Positions 19,222 to 27,829 are shown, numbered from the stretch's first letter. The stretch: DNA of 64,000 nt from Sinosporangium album (GCF_900100605.1 NZ_FNCN01000023.1:1-64000), one strand, 5' to 3'. A program made the numbers and translations. The notes: generated by a model not told the origin, from the sequence alone.

Positions 19222-19704
19222 GTGGACATCGAGCAGACCCCACTGCCCGGGATCGGGCTCAAACACGAGTTCACCACCCAGGGCGGGCGGCGCATAGGAG
19301 TCATCTCCCACCGCACCGGACGCCGCGACCTCGTCATCTACGACCTATCAGACCCCGACCGCGCGTGTGAGGACATACGGCTCAACGACGCCGAGGCAGA
19401 CGCCCTCGTCGAGTTGCTCGGCGCCCCGCGCATCGTGCAGCGGCTCAACGCCCTGCACCGGGAGGTCGAGGGCCTCGTCAGCGTGCAGCTCCCGATCACG
19501 GCGGACTCTCCGTACGCCGGACGCGCGCTCGGCGACACGCGGGCGCGCACCCGGACGGGCGCCTCCATCGTGGCGGTCGTGCGCGCGGGGCAGGTCAACG
19601 CGAGCCCCGGTCCCGATTTCAGATTCGAGAACGGCGACGCGGTCGTCGTGGTCGGCAGCCAGGACAGCACGTCGGCGGTCGCCGACCTCCTGGCGCACGG
19701 ATAA
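19222..19704 (+). CDS. KhtT-like regulatory subunit with TrkA-C (RCK-C) domain
   Basis: 160 residues: a small N-terminal domain (VDIEQTPLPGIGLKHEFTTQ...) and a C-terminal TrkA-C/RCK-C domain (GLVSVQLPITADSPYAGRAL ... FENGDAVVVVGSQDS). This is the layout of KhtT, the cytoplasmic regulator of the KhtU K+/H+ antiporter, whose RCK-C domain binds cyclic di-AMP in Bacillus. GTG start with GGAGGAG upstream. It is followed 20 bases later by the antiporter membrane subunit, so the two form an operon. Confidence 0.85.
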   Translation: MDIEQTPLPGIGLKHEFTTQGGRRIGVISHRTGRRDLVIYDLSDPDRACEDIRLNDAEADALVELLGAPRIVQRLNALHREVEGLVSVQLPITADSPYAGRALGDTRARTRTGASIVAVVRAGQVNASPGPDFRFENGDAVVVVGSQDSTSAVADLLAHG

Positions 19705-19724
19705 CAGACGACGGAAACAGGCGA

Positions 19725-20903
19725 GTGCACGGAGCGATTCTTCTTATTGAGCTAGGCGCCATCATCCTCGGCCTTGGAGTGCTCGGGGCCCTGGCGCTGC
19801 GTGTTGGCATATCCCCTATCCCGCTTTACCTCATCGCCGGTCTCGCTTTCGGGACCGGCGGTTTTTATCCCCTCGCCACCAGCGAGGACTTCATCAAGGT
19901 CGGCGCTGAGATCGGCGTCATCCTGCTGCTTTTGACCCTCGGCCTGGAGTACAACGCCGACGAGCTCATGACGAGCCTGAAAAGCAACGCCAGGGGCGGC
20001 TTGATGGACCTGGTCCTCAACGCGGCCCCGGGAGCCATCGCGGCGTTGCTGCTCGGCTGGGGACCGGTCGCGGCCGTGGCGATGGCCGGCGTGACCTACG
20101 CGACCTCGTCGGGCATCACGGCGAAGGTCCTCTCCGATCTCGGCTGGATCGGTAACCGCGAGACCCCGGTGGTGCTGTCACTCCTGGTCTTCGAGGACCT
20201 CACGATGGCGTTCTACCTGCCGGTGCTGACCGCGGTGCTGTCCGGCGCGAGCCTGCTCAGCGGGGCCGTGACCGTCGGCATCGCGCTGGCGGCGGTCACG
20301 GTGGTGCTCGTGGTCGCGCTGAGGTACGGCCGGTTCATCGAGGCGTTCGTGTCCAGCCCGAACTCCGAGGTGCTGCTGCTCAAGGTCGTCGGATTGGCCC
20401 TGCTCGTGGCGGGCATCGCCGCCGAACTCCAGGTGTCGTCGGCGGTCGGCGCGTTCCTGGTGGGTATCGCGGTCTCGGGCGAGCTGGCCCACGACACGCG
20501 GGAACTGCTGATGCCGCTGCGCGACATGTTCGCCGCGGTGTTCTTCGTGTTCTTCGGCTTGCAGACCGATCCGGCGGCCATCTGGCCGGTCGCGGGGCTG
20601 GCGCTGCTACTCGCCGTCATCAGCATGGGAACCAAGCTGGCGACCGGCGTCTACGCGGCCCGCAGGGCGGGCATCGCCAAGGCGGGCCAGGCCCGGGCGG
20701 GCATCGCGATGATCCCCCGAGGCGAGTTCAACATCGTGATCGCGGGCCTGGCGGTGGGCGCCGGGGCACACCCCGACCTCGGTCCGCTGGCCGCTGCATA
20801 CGTGCTGATCCTGGCCGCGTTCGGACCGCTCGCGGCCAGGCTGCTGCAGCCGTTGATCGGCTACTTCACACGGACACGGGAAGTGATCGCAGACCCCGGA
20901 TGA
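19725..20903 (+). CDS. CPA2 cation:proton antiporter, KhtU/KefB-like
   Basis: 392 residues with about 12 hydrophobic segments. Typical CPA2 features: GVTYATSSGITAKVLSDLGW, LVFEDLTMAFYLP (the DLxM Asp region of ion translocation), SSAVGAFLVGIAVSGEL, and IPRGEFNIVIAGLA. It lacks a C-terminal RCK domain, the missing function being supplied by the preceding TrkA-C gene. Likely exports K+ (or Na+) in exchange for H+. GTG start. The 3-prime end overlaps a P450 relic on the other strand. Confidence 0.88.
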   Translation: MHGAILLIELGAIILGLGVLGALALRVGISPIPLYLIAGLAFGTGGFYPLATSEDFIKVGAEIGVILLLLTLGLEYNADELMTSLKSNARGGLMDLVLNAAPGAIAALLLGWGPVAAVAMAGVTYATSSGITAKVLSDLGWIGNRETPVVLSLLVFEDLTMAFYLPVLTAVLSGASLLSGAVTVGIALAAVTVVLVVALRYGRFIEAFVSSPNSEVLLLKVVGLALLVAGIAAELQVSSAVGAFLVGIAVSGELAHDTRELLMPLRDMFAAVFFVFFGLQTDPAAIWPVAGLALLLAVISMGTKLATGVYAARRAGIAKAGQARAGIAMIPRGEFNIVIAGLAVGAGAHPDLGPLAAAYVLILAAFGPLAARLLQPLIGYFTRTREVIADPG

Positions 20904-21093
20904 CGTAGCCGGGTCCCCACTCGGGTTCGCGGGTGAGCTCAAGGCCGGGAGCGGCCTCCGCGTGCCGCGCGACGAGCCACTGGCCGGTCGGCTCGAAGAA
21001 GGCGACCGGCCGTTCGCGCCTCAGTTCCGCGTAGACGCCGTAGGGGTTCGCGATGAACTCTGGGTTCCAAGGATCAAAGCGCACGAACCCCAC
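20866..21093 (-). pseudogene. Cytochrome P450 relic: N- and C-terminal ends joined
   Basis: 75 residues in one open frame. Residues 1-47 (FDPWNPEFIANPYGVYAELR ... GQWLVARHAEA) are the N-terminus of a bacterial P450; residues 48-75 (PGLELTREPEWGPGYVIRGL ... LPVSV) are the extreme C-terminus of one. The ~300 residues between, including the I-helix, ExxR and heme Cys loop, are absent. The frame stayed open across the join (near 20953). No enzyme activity is possible. The remnant runs into the end of the antiporter gene by 38 bases. Confidence 0.85.
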
Positions 21094-21109
21094 TCTAAGT
21101 GGTGTTTTG

Positions 21110-21874
21110 TCAGACCTTGTCCGGAGTTTCCTCCTGATAGCGCTTGTGCAGCACCACCGGTGCCGCGGTCTCCGACTTGGACCGCCTGCGGATGTTGAGC
21201 AGCTCCACCAGCAGGGAGAACGCCATCGCGAAGTAGATGTAGCCCTTCTCGATGTGCTGATCGAATCCCTCGGCCACCAGCAGCACGCCGATCAGGACCA
21301 GGAAGGACAGCGCCAGCATCTTGATGCTCGGGTGCTTGTCGACGAAACGACTGATCGGGCCCGATGCCCACAGCATCACGATCACCGAGACGATGACCGC
21401 TGCGATCATCACACCGATCTCGTCGACCATGCCGACCGCGGTGATGACCGAGTCGAGCGAGAAGACGACGTCGAGGATCATGATCTGTACGATCACCGAG
21501 CCGAAGGACGCGGCGCCCTTGCTCGTGCCATGGCCGGACTTGCCCTCCATGCTGTCGCCGATCTCGTAGACGCTCTTGCCCAGCAGGAAGAGGCCACCGA
21601 AGATCAAAATAAGGTCGCGGCCCGAGATCTCCTGGCCCAGCACCTCGAAGAGGGGCTCCGTCAGCCGTACCACCCACGACAGAGCCAGGAGCAGCAGAAG
21701 TCGGGAGATCAGCGCAGCCGCCAGGCCGAGCTTCCTCGCTCGATCCCGCTGGTGCTCAGGGAGCTTCCCGGCCAGGATCGAGATGAAGATGATGTTGTCG
21801 ATACCGAGGACGATCTCCAGGCCGACAAGGGTGAGAAAACCGATCCAGATCTGGGGGTCGGCCACCCAGTCCAT
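21110..21874 (-). CDS. TerC-family integral membrane protein
   Basis: 254 residues with seven to nine hydrophobic helices. TerC hallmarks: ITLVGLEIVLGIDNIIFIS-type first helix (here LTLVGLEIVLGIDNIIFISI) and the second acidic membrane motif IMILDVVFSLDSVITAVGM. Family members are linked to metal export during protein secretion (Mn2+) or to tellurite resistance. The ATG has GGAGG five bases upstream; a GTG two codons earlier would overlap that ribosome site. The leader contains two small stems (GCCCTT/AAGGGC and CCGCGT/ACGCGG), but I do not see the yybP-ykoY manganese motif. Confidence 0.9.
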   Translation of the reverse strand: MDWVADPQIWIGFLTLVGLEIVLGIDNIIFISILAGKLPEHQRDRARKLGLAAALISRLLLLLALSWVVRLTEPLFEVLGQEISGRDLILIFGGLFLLGKSVYEIGDSMEGKSGHGTSKGAASFGSVIVQIMILDVVFSLDSVITAVGMVDEIGVMIAAVIVSVIVMLWASGPISRFVDKHPSIKMLALSFLVLIGVLLVAEGFDQHIEKGYIYFAMAFSLLVELLNIRRRSKSETAAPVVLHKRYQEETPDKV

Positions 21875-21965
21875 CTGCACCTCCGGGACTCGTGAGCCAT
21901 GCGATCAAGATCCGCGTTTATACGCGGGCGATAAGAAGCCCTTACCGAAGGGCCAAGATACCGAC

Positions 21966-21996
21966 TTGCGGCAATAGGGGAGCCTCAGGTTATAGT
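21966..21996 (+). promoter_or_regulatory. Promoter for the SAM-IV-controlled transcript
   Basis: TTGCGG, 19 bases, then TATAGT. The predicted start of transcription falls about seven bases later, right at the first base pairs of the riboswitch. Confidence 0.55.
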
Positions 21997-22004
21997 TCGG
22001 CCGA

Positions 22005-22122
22005 AGGTCATGAGTGCCAGCGACAAGCCCCGGCTTGCTGGTCGGCAACCCTCGCGCTCGCGGCGGGGTGCCCCGGGTGAAGACCAGGTCCGGCGCGCGG
22101 TGCGCCGGGCAAGCGCGGGCTT
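22005..22122 (+). ncRNA. SAM-IV riboswitch
   Basis: The RNA begins GGTCATGAGTGCCAGCG and continues with CAAGCCCCGGCTTGCTGG, TCGGCAACCCTC, GGGGTGCCCCGGGTGAAGACC and GGCAAGCGCGGGCTTCG. These blocks, their order and the closing GGTC/GACC stem match the SAM-IV class, which senses S-adenosylmethionine and occurs mostly in actinobacteria. It precedes a class V aminotransferase gene by 45 bases, in which a hairpin can cover the ribosome site. Confidence 0.92.
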
Positions 22123-22127
22123 CGCCA

Positions 22128-22159
22128 CCCCTGGTGTCGGGTCCGACCGAGCCGAGGGG
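22128..22159 (+). promoter_or_regulatory. SD-sequestering hairpin between riboswitch and start codon
   Basis: CCCCT pairs with AGGGG (the Shine-Dalgarno run) and GTCGG with CCGAC, forming a hairpin directly before the TTG start. No T-run follows, which suggests control at translation and not by termination. Confidence 0.5.
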
Positions 22160-22166
22160 ATCAGCT

Positions 22167-23441
22167 TTGTCCACTGTGACGACCACCACACGTGACTTCC
22201 GCAACAGCGCCGAGGTGCGTCCCATCCCGACGATCGTCGGGGCCGACCTGTCCGTGCCGGTGAGGGGCGGAAGACTCGTCGGATACGCCAACCTCGACTA
22301 CGCCGCCAGCGCGCCCTGTCTGACGCCGGTGAGCGAGGCGGTCGCCGCCGCGCTCCCGGCCTATTCCAGCGTGCACCGGGGCGCGGGATACGCCTCGCAG
22401 CTCACCACGGCCCGCTACGAGCAGGCCAGACACACCGTCCGCGCGTTCGTCGGGGCCCGTCCGAGCGACGCGGCCGTTTTCGTGCGCAACACCACCGACG
22501 CCACGAACCTCCTCGCCCGCTGCCTGCCGGAGGGCACCACGGTCGTCGTCTTCGAAACCGAGCACCACGCCTCCCTGCTCCCCTGGCCCGACGTCGTACG
22601 GCTGCCCGCCCCCGCGTTCCCCGGCGAAGCCGTACGGGCCGCCGACGAGGCCCTGGCCGCCGTGGAAGGGCCCGCCCTGCTCGTCGTCACCGCGGCCTCC
22701 AACGTCACCGGCGAACTGTGGCCGGTCGCGGCCCTCGCCCACATCGCCCACCGCCACGGCGCCCGCATCTTCGTGGACGCGGCCCAGCTCGTCCCCCACC
22801 GTCCGCTCAACCTGACCGCGCTCGACCTCGACTACGTGGCCTTCTCCGGGCACAAGCTGTATGCGCCGTTCGGCGCCGGTGTGCTCGTCGGGCGGCCCGA
22901 CTGGCTCACCGCGGCCGACCCCTACCTGCGCGGCGGCGGCGCCTCCAAGGCCGTCGCCCAGCAGGTCGAGTGGTGTGAGGACGCCGAGCAGCGCCACGAG
23001 GCCGGCACCCCCAACGTGCTCGGCGCCATCGCCCTCGCCGCCGCCTGCGACGCGCTCAGCGCCACCGGGTGGACCCCGCTCGTCCGCGAGGAGGAGCGGC
23101 TGCTGTCGCGGCTGCGGGCCGGCCTCGCCACCATCGAGGGCGTGCGCGAACTCGGCCTGTGGGGGCCGGAGCACCCCCGCGTGGGCATCGTCTCCTTCGT
23201 GGTCGAAGGCCGCACCGCGCGCGAGGTGGCCGAGGCGCTGTCGGCGGAATACGGCATCGGGGTGCGCGACGGCAAGTTCTGCGCCCACCCGTTCGTCAGC
23301 CACCTCTTGGGCGGGCTGGAGGACGGCAGGTGCCAGGACGGTACGGCTTCCGCCGTACGCGCCTCCATCGGCGTCGGCACGGCCGAGGAGCACGTGGACC
23401 GGCTCGTCGCGGCGCTCCGGGAGCTTGCCTCACGCTCCTGA
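22167..23441 (+). CDS. PLP-dependent class V aminotransferase, cysteine-desulfurase-like
   Basis: 424 residues. Fold-type I features: [27 protein letters not shown], the PLP lysine in [16 protein letters not shown], and a cysteine in the position of the SufS/EgtE active-site loop ([10 protein letters not shown]). It may therefore act as a cysteine desulfurase or a C-S lyase such as EgtE. The TTG start has GGGG seven bases upstream. The SAM-IV riboswitch ahead of it ties expression to methionine/SAM supply, pointing to a role in sulfur amino acid flux. nuoD-like follows after 17 bases. Confidence 0.85.
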   Translation: MSTVTTTTRDFRNSAEVRPIPTIVGADLSVPVRGGRLVGYANLDYAASAPCLTPVSEAVAAALPAYSSVHRGAGYASQLTTARYEQARHTVRAFVGARPSDAAVFVRNTTDATNLLARCLPEGTTVVVFETEHHASLLPWPDVVRLPAPAFPGEAVRAADEALAAVEGPALLVVTAASNVTGELWPVAALAHIAHRHGARIFVDAAQLVPHRPLNLTALDLDYVAFSGHKLYAPFGAGVLVGRPDWLTAADPYLRGGGASKAVAQQVEWCEDAEQRHEAGTPNVLGAIALAAACDALSATGWTPLVREEERLLSRLRAGLATIEGVRELGLWGPEHPRVGIVSFVVEGRTAREVAEALSAEYGIGVRDGKFCAHPFVSHLLGGLEDGRCQDGTASAVRASIGVGTAEEHVDRLVAALRELASRS

Positions 23442-23458
23442 GGTGCTTGGATTGTTCT

Positions 23459-24619
23459 ATGACCGAGCGGATTGTGGGCATCGGAGCCGGAGCGCAGGCG
23501 GTAGGTGGCAAGGAACTGGCCACCGAGGACATGGTCCTCAACATCGGCCCGCAGCACCCTTCCACGCATGGGGTGCTCCGGCTGCGGCTCACGCTCGACG
23601 GTGAGCGCATCACCGCCGCCGAACCGATCGTCGGCTATATGCACCGGGGGGCCGAGAAGCTCTTCGAGGTGCGGGACTACCGGCAGATCCTCGTGCTGGC
23701 CAACCGGCACGACTGGCTGTCGGCTTTCGCCAACGAACTCGGCGTGGTGATCGCGGTCGAGCGGCTGCTCGGCATGGAGGTGCCGGTGCGCGCGGTGTGG
23801 GCGCGCACGCTGCTGGCCGAGCTGAACCGGGTGCTGAGCCACCTGATGTTCCTCGGCTCGTATCCGCTGGAACTCGGCGCCATCACACCGATCTTCTACG
23901 CCTTCCGGGAACGCGAGACCGTGCAGGCCGTGATGGAGGAGATCTCCGGCGGGCGCATGCACTACATGTTCAACCGGGTCGGCGGCCTCAAGGACGACCT
24001 GCCCGCCGGATGGCTCGACCGCGCCGGGAAGGCGGTCGCGGACGTGCGGCGGCGCCTGCCCGACATCGAGAACCTGATCCTTGCCAACGAGATCTTCCTG
24101 GCCCGCACCAAGGGCGTCGGCGTACTCGACCGCGACACCATCATGCAATACGGCGTGAGCGGCCCCATCGCCCGCGCCTCGGGTGTGGACTTCGACCTGC
24201 GCCGCGACGAGCCGTACCTCGCGTACGGCGAACTGCCCGTCAAGGTCGTCACCCGCACCGCGGGCGACTGCCACGCGCGGTTCGAGGTGCTCCTCGACCA
24301 GGTCAAGGTCTCGCTCGACCTCGCCGACGCGTGCCTCGCGCGGCTGCGCGAGCTGCCGCCTGGCCCGATCAACCAGCGCCTGCCCAAGGTGCTGAAGGTG
24401 CCCGAGGGGCACACCTACGCCTGGACGGAGAACCCGCTCGGCCTCAACGGCTACTACCTGGTGAGCCGGGGCGAGAAGACGCCGTGGCGTATGAAGCTGC
24501 GCAGCGCGTCCTTCAACAACATCCAGGTGCTGCGCGAGATGATGCCGGGCCACCTGGTCGCCGACATGGTGGCGATTCTCGGGTCGATGTTCTTCGTGGT
24601 CGGCGACATCGACAAGTGA
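23459..24619 (+). CDS. Orphan NuoD-like subunit of NADH dehydrogenase (complex I 49-kDa type)
   Basis: 386 residues homologous throughout to Nuo[51 protein letters not shown]-like block, and the C-terminal VVGDIDK. No other nuo gene is nearby. The quinone-site histidine (His37) is present but the partner tyrosine, 49 residues later in canonical NuoD, is Trp86 ([10 protein letters not shown], where others have DYL or DYV). The Arg of YMHRG (Arg63) corresponds to the human NDUFS2 arginine that NDUFAF7 methylates. Probably a second NuoD copy with altered or lost quinone chemistry, co-transcribed with the riboswitch-controlled gene. Confidence 0.88.
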   Translation: MTERIVGIGAGAQAVGGKELATEDMVLNIGPQHPSTHGVLRLRLTLDGERITAAEPIVGYMHRGAEKLFEVRDYRQILVLANRHDWLSAFANELGVVIAVERLLGMEVPVRAVWARTLLAELNRVLSHLMFLGSYPLELGAITPIFYAFRERETVQAVMEEISGGRMHYMFNRVGGLKDDLPAGWLDRAGKAVADVRRRLPDIENLILANEIFLARTKGVGVLDRDTIMQYGVSGPIARASGVDFDLRRDEPYLAYGELPVKVVTRTAGDCHARFEVLLDQVKVSLDLADACLARLRELPPGPINQRLPKVLKVPEGHTYAWTENPLGLNGYYLVSRGEKTPWRMKLRSASFNNIQVLREMMPGHLVADMVAILGSMFFVVGDIDK

Positions 24620-24657
24620 TCGGCGCATGAACCGCGCGGCGGGTCAGGTGCGGCGGG

Positions 24658-25119
24658 TCAGGTGCGCGGGGGCTGGTCGAGGTTCTTGTCCTTGGGCACG
24701 CGGCAGCAGTACTCCATGTAGGCCGCGGCGGCGATCAGCAACACGCACGCCAGGAACGAGCCACCGGCGATGAAGAAGTCGTGCCGCGGGGTCTCGCGGT
24801 CGAGCAGCTCGATCGTGTGCAGCGCGAACCCGCCGAAGATGCCGCCGAAAAGGGCGCCGGCGTAGGCCGACGCCTTGGCGAGCGCCGCCGTACGCGCCAC
24901 CACGAGCGGCTCCACGGGCTTGGTGCCGGGTCTGCGCAGCAGCCTGGCGCGTGTCATCCAGCCCGTGTACGCCTCGCCGAGGGCCAGGAGCAGCACGGTG
25001 GGGATGGCGGTCCAGGGAAGGCGCGGAAGCGACGAGTAGGACAACTGGAGCGCCCACCAGGTGACCAGCGTCAGACCGAGGAGGATCGCGACCAGGACCC
25101 CCGGACGGGTCGGCTTCAC
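24658..25119 (-). CDS. DUF3180 membrane protein
   Basis: 153 residues with four hydrophobic segments (VLVAILLGLTLVTWWALQL; WTAIPTVLLLALG; SAYAGALFGGIFGGFAL; FFIAGGSFLACVLLIAAAAY). This actinobacterial family of unknown function commonly closes the folate cluster. Its GTG start overlaps the folK stop by four bases (GTGA), so it is translationally coupled to folK. Function unknown. Confidence 0.85.
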   Translation of the reverse strand: MKPTRPGVLVAILLGLTLVTWWALQLSYSSLPRLPWTAIPTVLLLALGEAYTGWMTRARLLRRPGTKPVEPLVVARTAALAKASAYAGALFGGIFGGFALHTIELLDRETPRHDFFIAGGSFLACVLLIAAAAYMEYCCRVPKDKNLDQPPRT

Positions 25120-25616
25120 TGCGGTCCCTGAAGGGCGAGATCCGTGCGCTCGCGCACGCCCTCCCGGCCGAGCCCGGCGAGCAGGTCGGCGACGCGGCCC
25201 CGGCCGGGCAGCGTCGCGTCGGGGTCGACGGCCAGCCAGGGGACCAGCACGAACGCGCGTTCGTGCGCACGGGGATGGGGGAGGGTGAGCGTCTCGTCGT
25301 CGAGGACGTGCTCGCCGACGGTGACCAGGTCGACGTCGAGAGTGCGCGGCCCCCAACGCTCCGCGCGCACTCGGCCGAATGCGTTCTCCACACTCTGAGC
25401 ACGTTCGAGAAGGGCGTGAGGTTCCAGGTCGGTCTCGGCGACCACGACGGCGTTGAAGTAGTCCTCCTGCTCGGGGCCGCCCACCGGGGCGGTCTCGTAG
25501 ACCGGGGACACGGCGACGAAGTGGATGCCCGGTGCGTCGAACAGCACGTCGAGCGCGCCTTGCAGCGTGTCCAGCCGGCGGCCGAGGTTGCTGCCGAGGG
25601 CGATGACGGCCTTCAT
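25116..25616 (-). CDS. folK: 6-hydroxymethyl-7,8-dihydropterin pyrophosphokinase
   Basis: Activates the pterin alcohol with ATP for coupling to p-aminobenzoate. 166 residues starting MKAVIALGSNLGRRLDTLQG, with SPVYETAPVGGPEQEDYFNAV, RWGPRTLDVDLV and LPHPRAHERAFVLVPW, all canonical HPPK segments. ATG overlaps the folB TGA (ATGA). Confidence 0.96.
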   Translation of the reverse strand: MKAVIALGSNLGRRLDTLQGALDVLFDAPGIHFVAVSPVYETAPVGGPEQEDYFNAVVVAETDLEPHALLERAQSVENAFGRVRAERWGPRTLDVDLVTVGEHVLDDETLTLPHPRAHERAFVLVPWLAVDPDATLPGRGRVADLLAGLGREGVRERTDLALQGPQ

Positions 25617-26119
25617 GAGCCACTCCCCTCGACGGCCGCGGCGACCCTGCCTCTCGTGTCCCTCGTGGCCGTGCCTATCGTGGCCTTGTCTCTGGTGATC
25701 GTGACGATCACGTCCTCGAACGGGACGGGGATCGGCGCGGACGGCTTGTGGACACTCACCTGTGCCCGCTGGACCGGGGCGTAGGACAGGCATACGTCGG
25801 CGAGGCGCTGGGCGAGCGTTTCGATCAGGTCGACGGGGTCGCCGGCCACGACGTCGACAAGCCTCTCGGCGAGCTCGCCGTAGTGGACGGTCTTGGTGAG
25901 GTCGTCCGCCGCCGCCGCAGGCGCCGTGTCCAGAAAAATCGTGACGTCGATGATGAACTCCTGGCCGAGTTCACGCTCGGCGGCCAGCACCCCGTGCCGA
26001 CCGCGAGCCCGCAGGCCGCGCAGGATCACGCGGTCCAGGCCGTCGCCGTGTCCACTCCCGAGGTTCGTGACGTCGAGGTCCGTGCTCTCGACCCCCCGAC
26101 GATCGGTGATGGAATTCAC
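25613..26119 (-). CDS. folB: Dihydroneopterin aldolase
   Basis: Cleaves 7,8-dihydroneopterin to the hydroxymethyl pterin used by FolK. The family core runs from DRVILRGLRARGRHGVLAAE through QEFIIDVTIFLDT, TVHYGELAERL, IETLAQRLADVCL and VQRAQVSVHKPSAPIP, with the catalytic Tyr and Lys positions present. The product is 168 residues from the GTG (VNSITDRRG) behind a G-rich ribosome site; the family core starts about 25 residues in, so the N-terminus is somewhat extended. Confidence 0.93.
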   Translation of the reverse strand: MNSITDRRGVESTDLDVTNLGSGHGDGLDRVILRGLRARGRHGVLAAERELGQEFIIDVTIFLDTAPAAAADDLTKTVHYGELAERLVDVVAGDPVDLIETLAQRLADVCLSYAPVQRAQVSVHKPSAPIPVPFEDVIVTITRDKATIGTATRDTRGRVAAAVEGSGS

Positions 26120-26185
26120 CCATACCCCCCAATGCAGCTCTAATGACGCGGGTGCGTAGCAAAGCCACAAAACCCCAGTAGAAGG

Positions 26186-26632
26186 TTACGCCGTCGCCTC
26201 TTCCTCTCCCTCATCGTCGTCCTCCCCCTGGAGGACGGGAGAGCCGTGGTGCATCCACAGCCGCCACCCGCCGCCCGTCCGGACGAAGGTGTTGGTCGCG
26301 ACGACCTTGCCCGCGGCGAAACTCGCGTCCCCGGCGTCACCCGCCGTCAGAATGTTCTCGGCGCAGGTGAGAATGGCGACGTCGCCGATGACCGTGGTCG
26401 AGACATCGGTCAGCACGAATTGGATATACGGCGTGTTCGCCATGATCAACGCCCATGAGCGCAGCACCTCGGCCCGGCCGCTCAGCAGCGGCCACCCCGG
26501 ATGCACGCACGAAACCTTGCCGGCCTCGGTGTCCTCGGCCCAGACCTCGGTCATGCGATCGAGATCGGCGTCCTCAATCGCCGTATAGAACGCCTGATTG
26601 GCCGTCTCGACCGCGCCGATGTCCACGTTCAT
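26186..26632 (-). CDS. SnoaL/NTF2-fold protein within the folate operon
   Basis: 148 residues: MNVDIGAVETANQAFYTAIEDADLDRMTEVWAEDT opens a cone-shaped NTF2-like fold, with VSCVHPGWPLLSGRAEVLRSW and NTFVRTGGGWRLWMHHGSPV. This nuclear-transport-factor-2/SnoaL-like family (DUF4440-like) binds small hydrophobic ligands or acts as a hydrolase/isomerase. The acidic C-terminus (EDDDEGEEE) is unusual. ATG overlaps the folP stop (ATGA), so it is coupled to folate synthesis. Role unknown; a pterin-related function is possible only by context. Confidence 0.8.
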   Translation of the reverse strand: MNVDIGAVETANQAFYTAIEDADLDRMTEVWAEDTEAGKVSCVHPGWPLLSGRAEVLRSWALIMANTPYIQFVLTDVSTTVIGDVAILTCAENILTAGDAGDASFAAGKVVATNTFVRTGGGWRLWMHHGSPVLQGEDDDEGEEEATA

Positions 26633-27486
26633 CCGCTCTCCCCGCCCTTCCGCCACGCGGCGGCCACACGCACGGCATCCGCATTGGGCCGCACGCTGTG
26701 GACACGCACACACCATGCCCCCGCTTGCGCCGCGAGAGCCGTCACGGCCGTCGTGGCGTCGTCGGAAGCGCCGAACGGGCGGGGGGTTCCGTCGGGCTCG
26801 GCCAACAAGCGGCCCAGAAAACGTTTGCGCGAAGCCCCGATGAGCAGGGGGAAGCCCAGCTCACCGAGACGGGGAAGCCCGGCGAGCACCGCCCAGTCCT
26901 GCCCGCCCCGCTTCGAGAACCCGAGCCCCGGGTCCAGGATGATCTGACTCTCCGACACGCCCTCGGCCATCACCGCGGCGACCCGCTTGGTGAGCTCCTC
27001 ACAGACCTCGGCCACCACGTCGGTGTAGACCGCGAGGTCGTCCATGCCCTTGCTGTGGCCACGCCAGTGCATCACGACGTACGGCACGCCGGAGGCGGCC
27101 ACAATGCGCGACATGTCGGGGTCGGCCAGACCACCGCTGACGTCGTTGACGAGCCCCACGCCCACCTCGACCGCGGCCTTGGCGACCTCGGCCCGCATGG
27201 TGTCGACACTCACCGGGACGCCTTCGGCGACAAGCGCCCGGATCACCGGGATCACCCGGGCGAGCTCCTCCTCCAGGGAGACCCTGGAGGCACCCGGCCG
27301 GGTCGACTCGCCGCCCACATCGATCAGGTCGGCACCCTGTTCGACCAGCTCAAGGCCATGCCGTACGGCAGTGCCCACGTCGAACCAGCGCCCCCCGTCC
27401 GAGAACGAGTCCGGGGTCACATTGACGACACCCATGACCAGGCAGCGCCCCCTGTCGGGGAACCCTGGAACACCGCGCGTGGTCAT
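26629..27486 (-). CDS. folP: Dihydropteroate synthase
   Basis: Joins the activated pterin to p-aminobenzoate; the sulfonamide target. 285 residues with MGVVNVTPDSFSDGG, IDVGGESTRPGA, VSVDTMRAEVAKAA, NDVSGG, VMHWRGHSKGM, ILDPGLGFSK and LIGASRKRFLG, all canonical. First of a coupled series folP-SnoaL-like-folB-folK-DUF3180. Confidence 0.96.
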   Translation of the reverse strand: MTTRGVPGFPDRGRCLVMGVVNVTPDSFSDGGRWFDVGTAVRHGLELVEQGADLIDVGGESTRPGASRVSLEEELARVIPVIRALVAEGVPVSVDTMRAEVAKAAVEVGVGLVNDVSGGLADPDMSRIVAASGVPYVVMHWRGHSKGMDDLAVYTDVVAEVCEELTKRVAAVMAEGVSESQIILDPGLGFSKRGGQDWAVLAGLPRLGELGFPLLIGASRKRFLGRLLAEPDGTPRPFGASDDATTAVTALAAQAGAWCVRVHSVRPNADAVRVAAAWRKGGESG

Positions 27487-27829
27487 GCCGACCAGCCTAG
27501 GTGTTCACACCACCCGAACCCCCCCGAGGGGTACGCCTTGGCGATAACGAATCAGCCCCATCCCCACTCATCCCGGCTGCCTTATACCCGGGAATCCGGA
27601 TTCGAGTGGCCTGGCGCTGAAGGTTTCCGCGATCCCCCGCGCCCGGGGCCGTCGGCGGCGGCACCCGGCCGCCGCGACGCGAGGGCCGCGGCCGACCGGG
27701 TCTCACGAGACTCTCACCGAGCCCTCAAGGGGCTCCGGGGCCTCACGCGGCGCGCGACGGCCCTGGCAAACCCGCCCGACCGGCGTACGGCCTGAGAGGC
27801 GCCCTCAAGCCGTACGCCGGATCCGCGGG
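27487..27829. other. folE-folP intergenic region
   Basis: About 340 bases with no gene recognised. A stem-loop just behind folE is listed separately; the rest should hold the promoter of the folP run. Confidence 0.5.
27781..27819 (-). terminator. Stem-loop behind folE
   Basis: Perfect 11-bp arms CGGCGTACGGC/GCCGTACGCCG around 17 bases that can themselves pair (GAG/CTC), starting 11 bases after the folE stop. No clear T-run. Confidence 0.5.

Noticed and set aside
21875-21965. Possible manganese (yybP-ykoY) riboswitch before terC
   Set aside because: Two small stems are present, but the conserved loop sequences of the motif are not.
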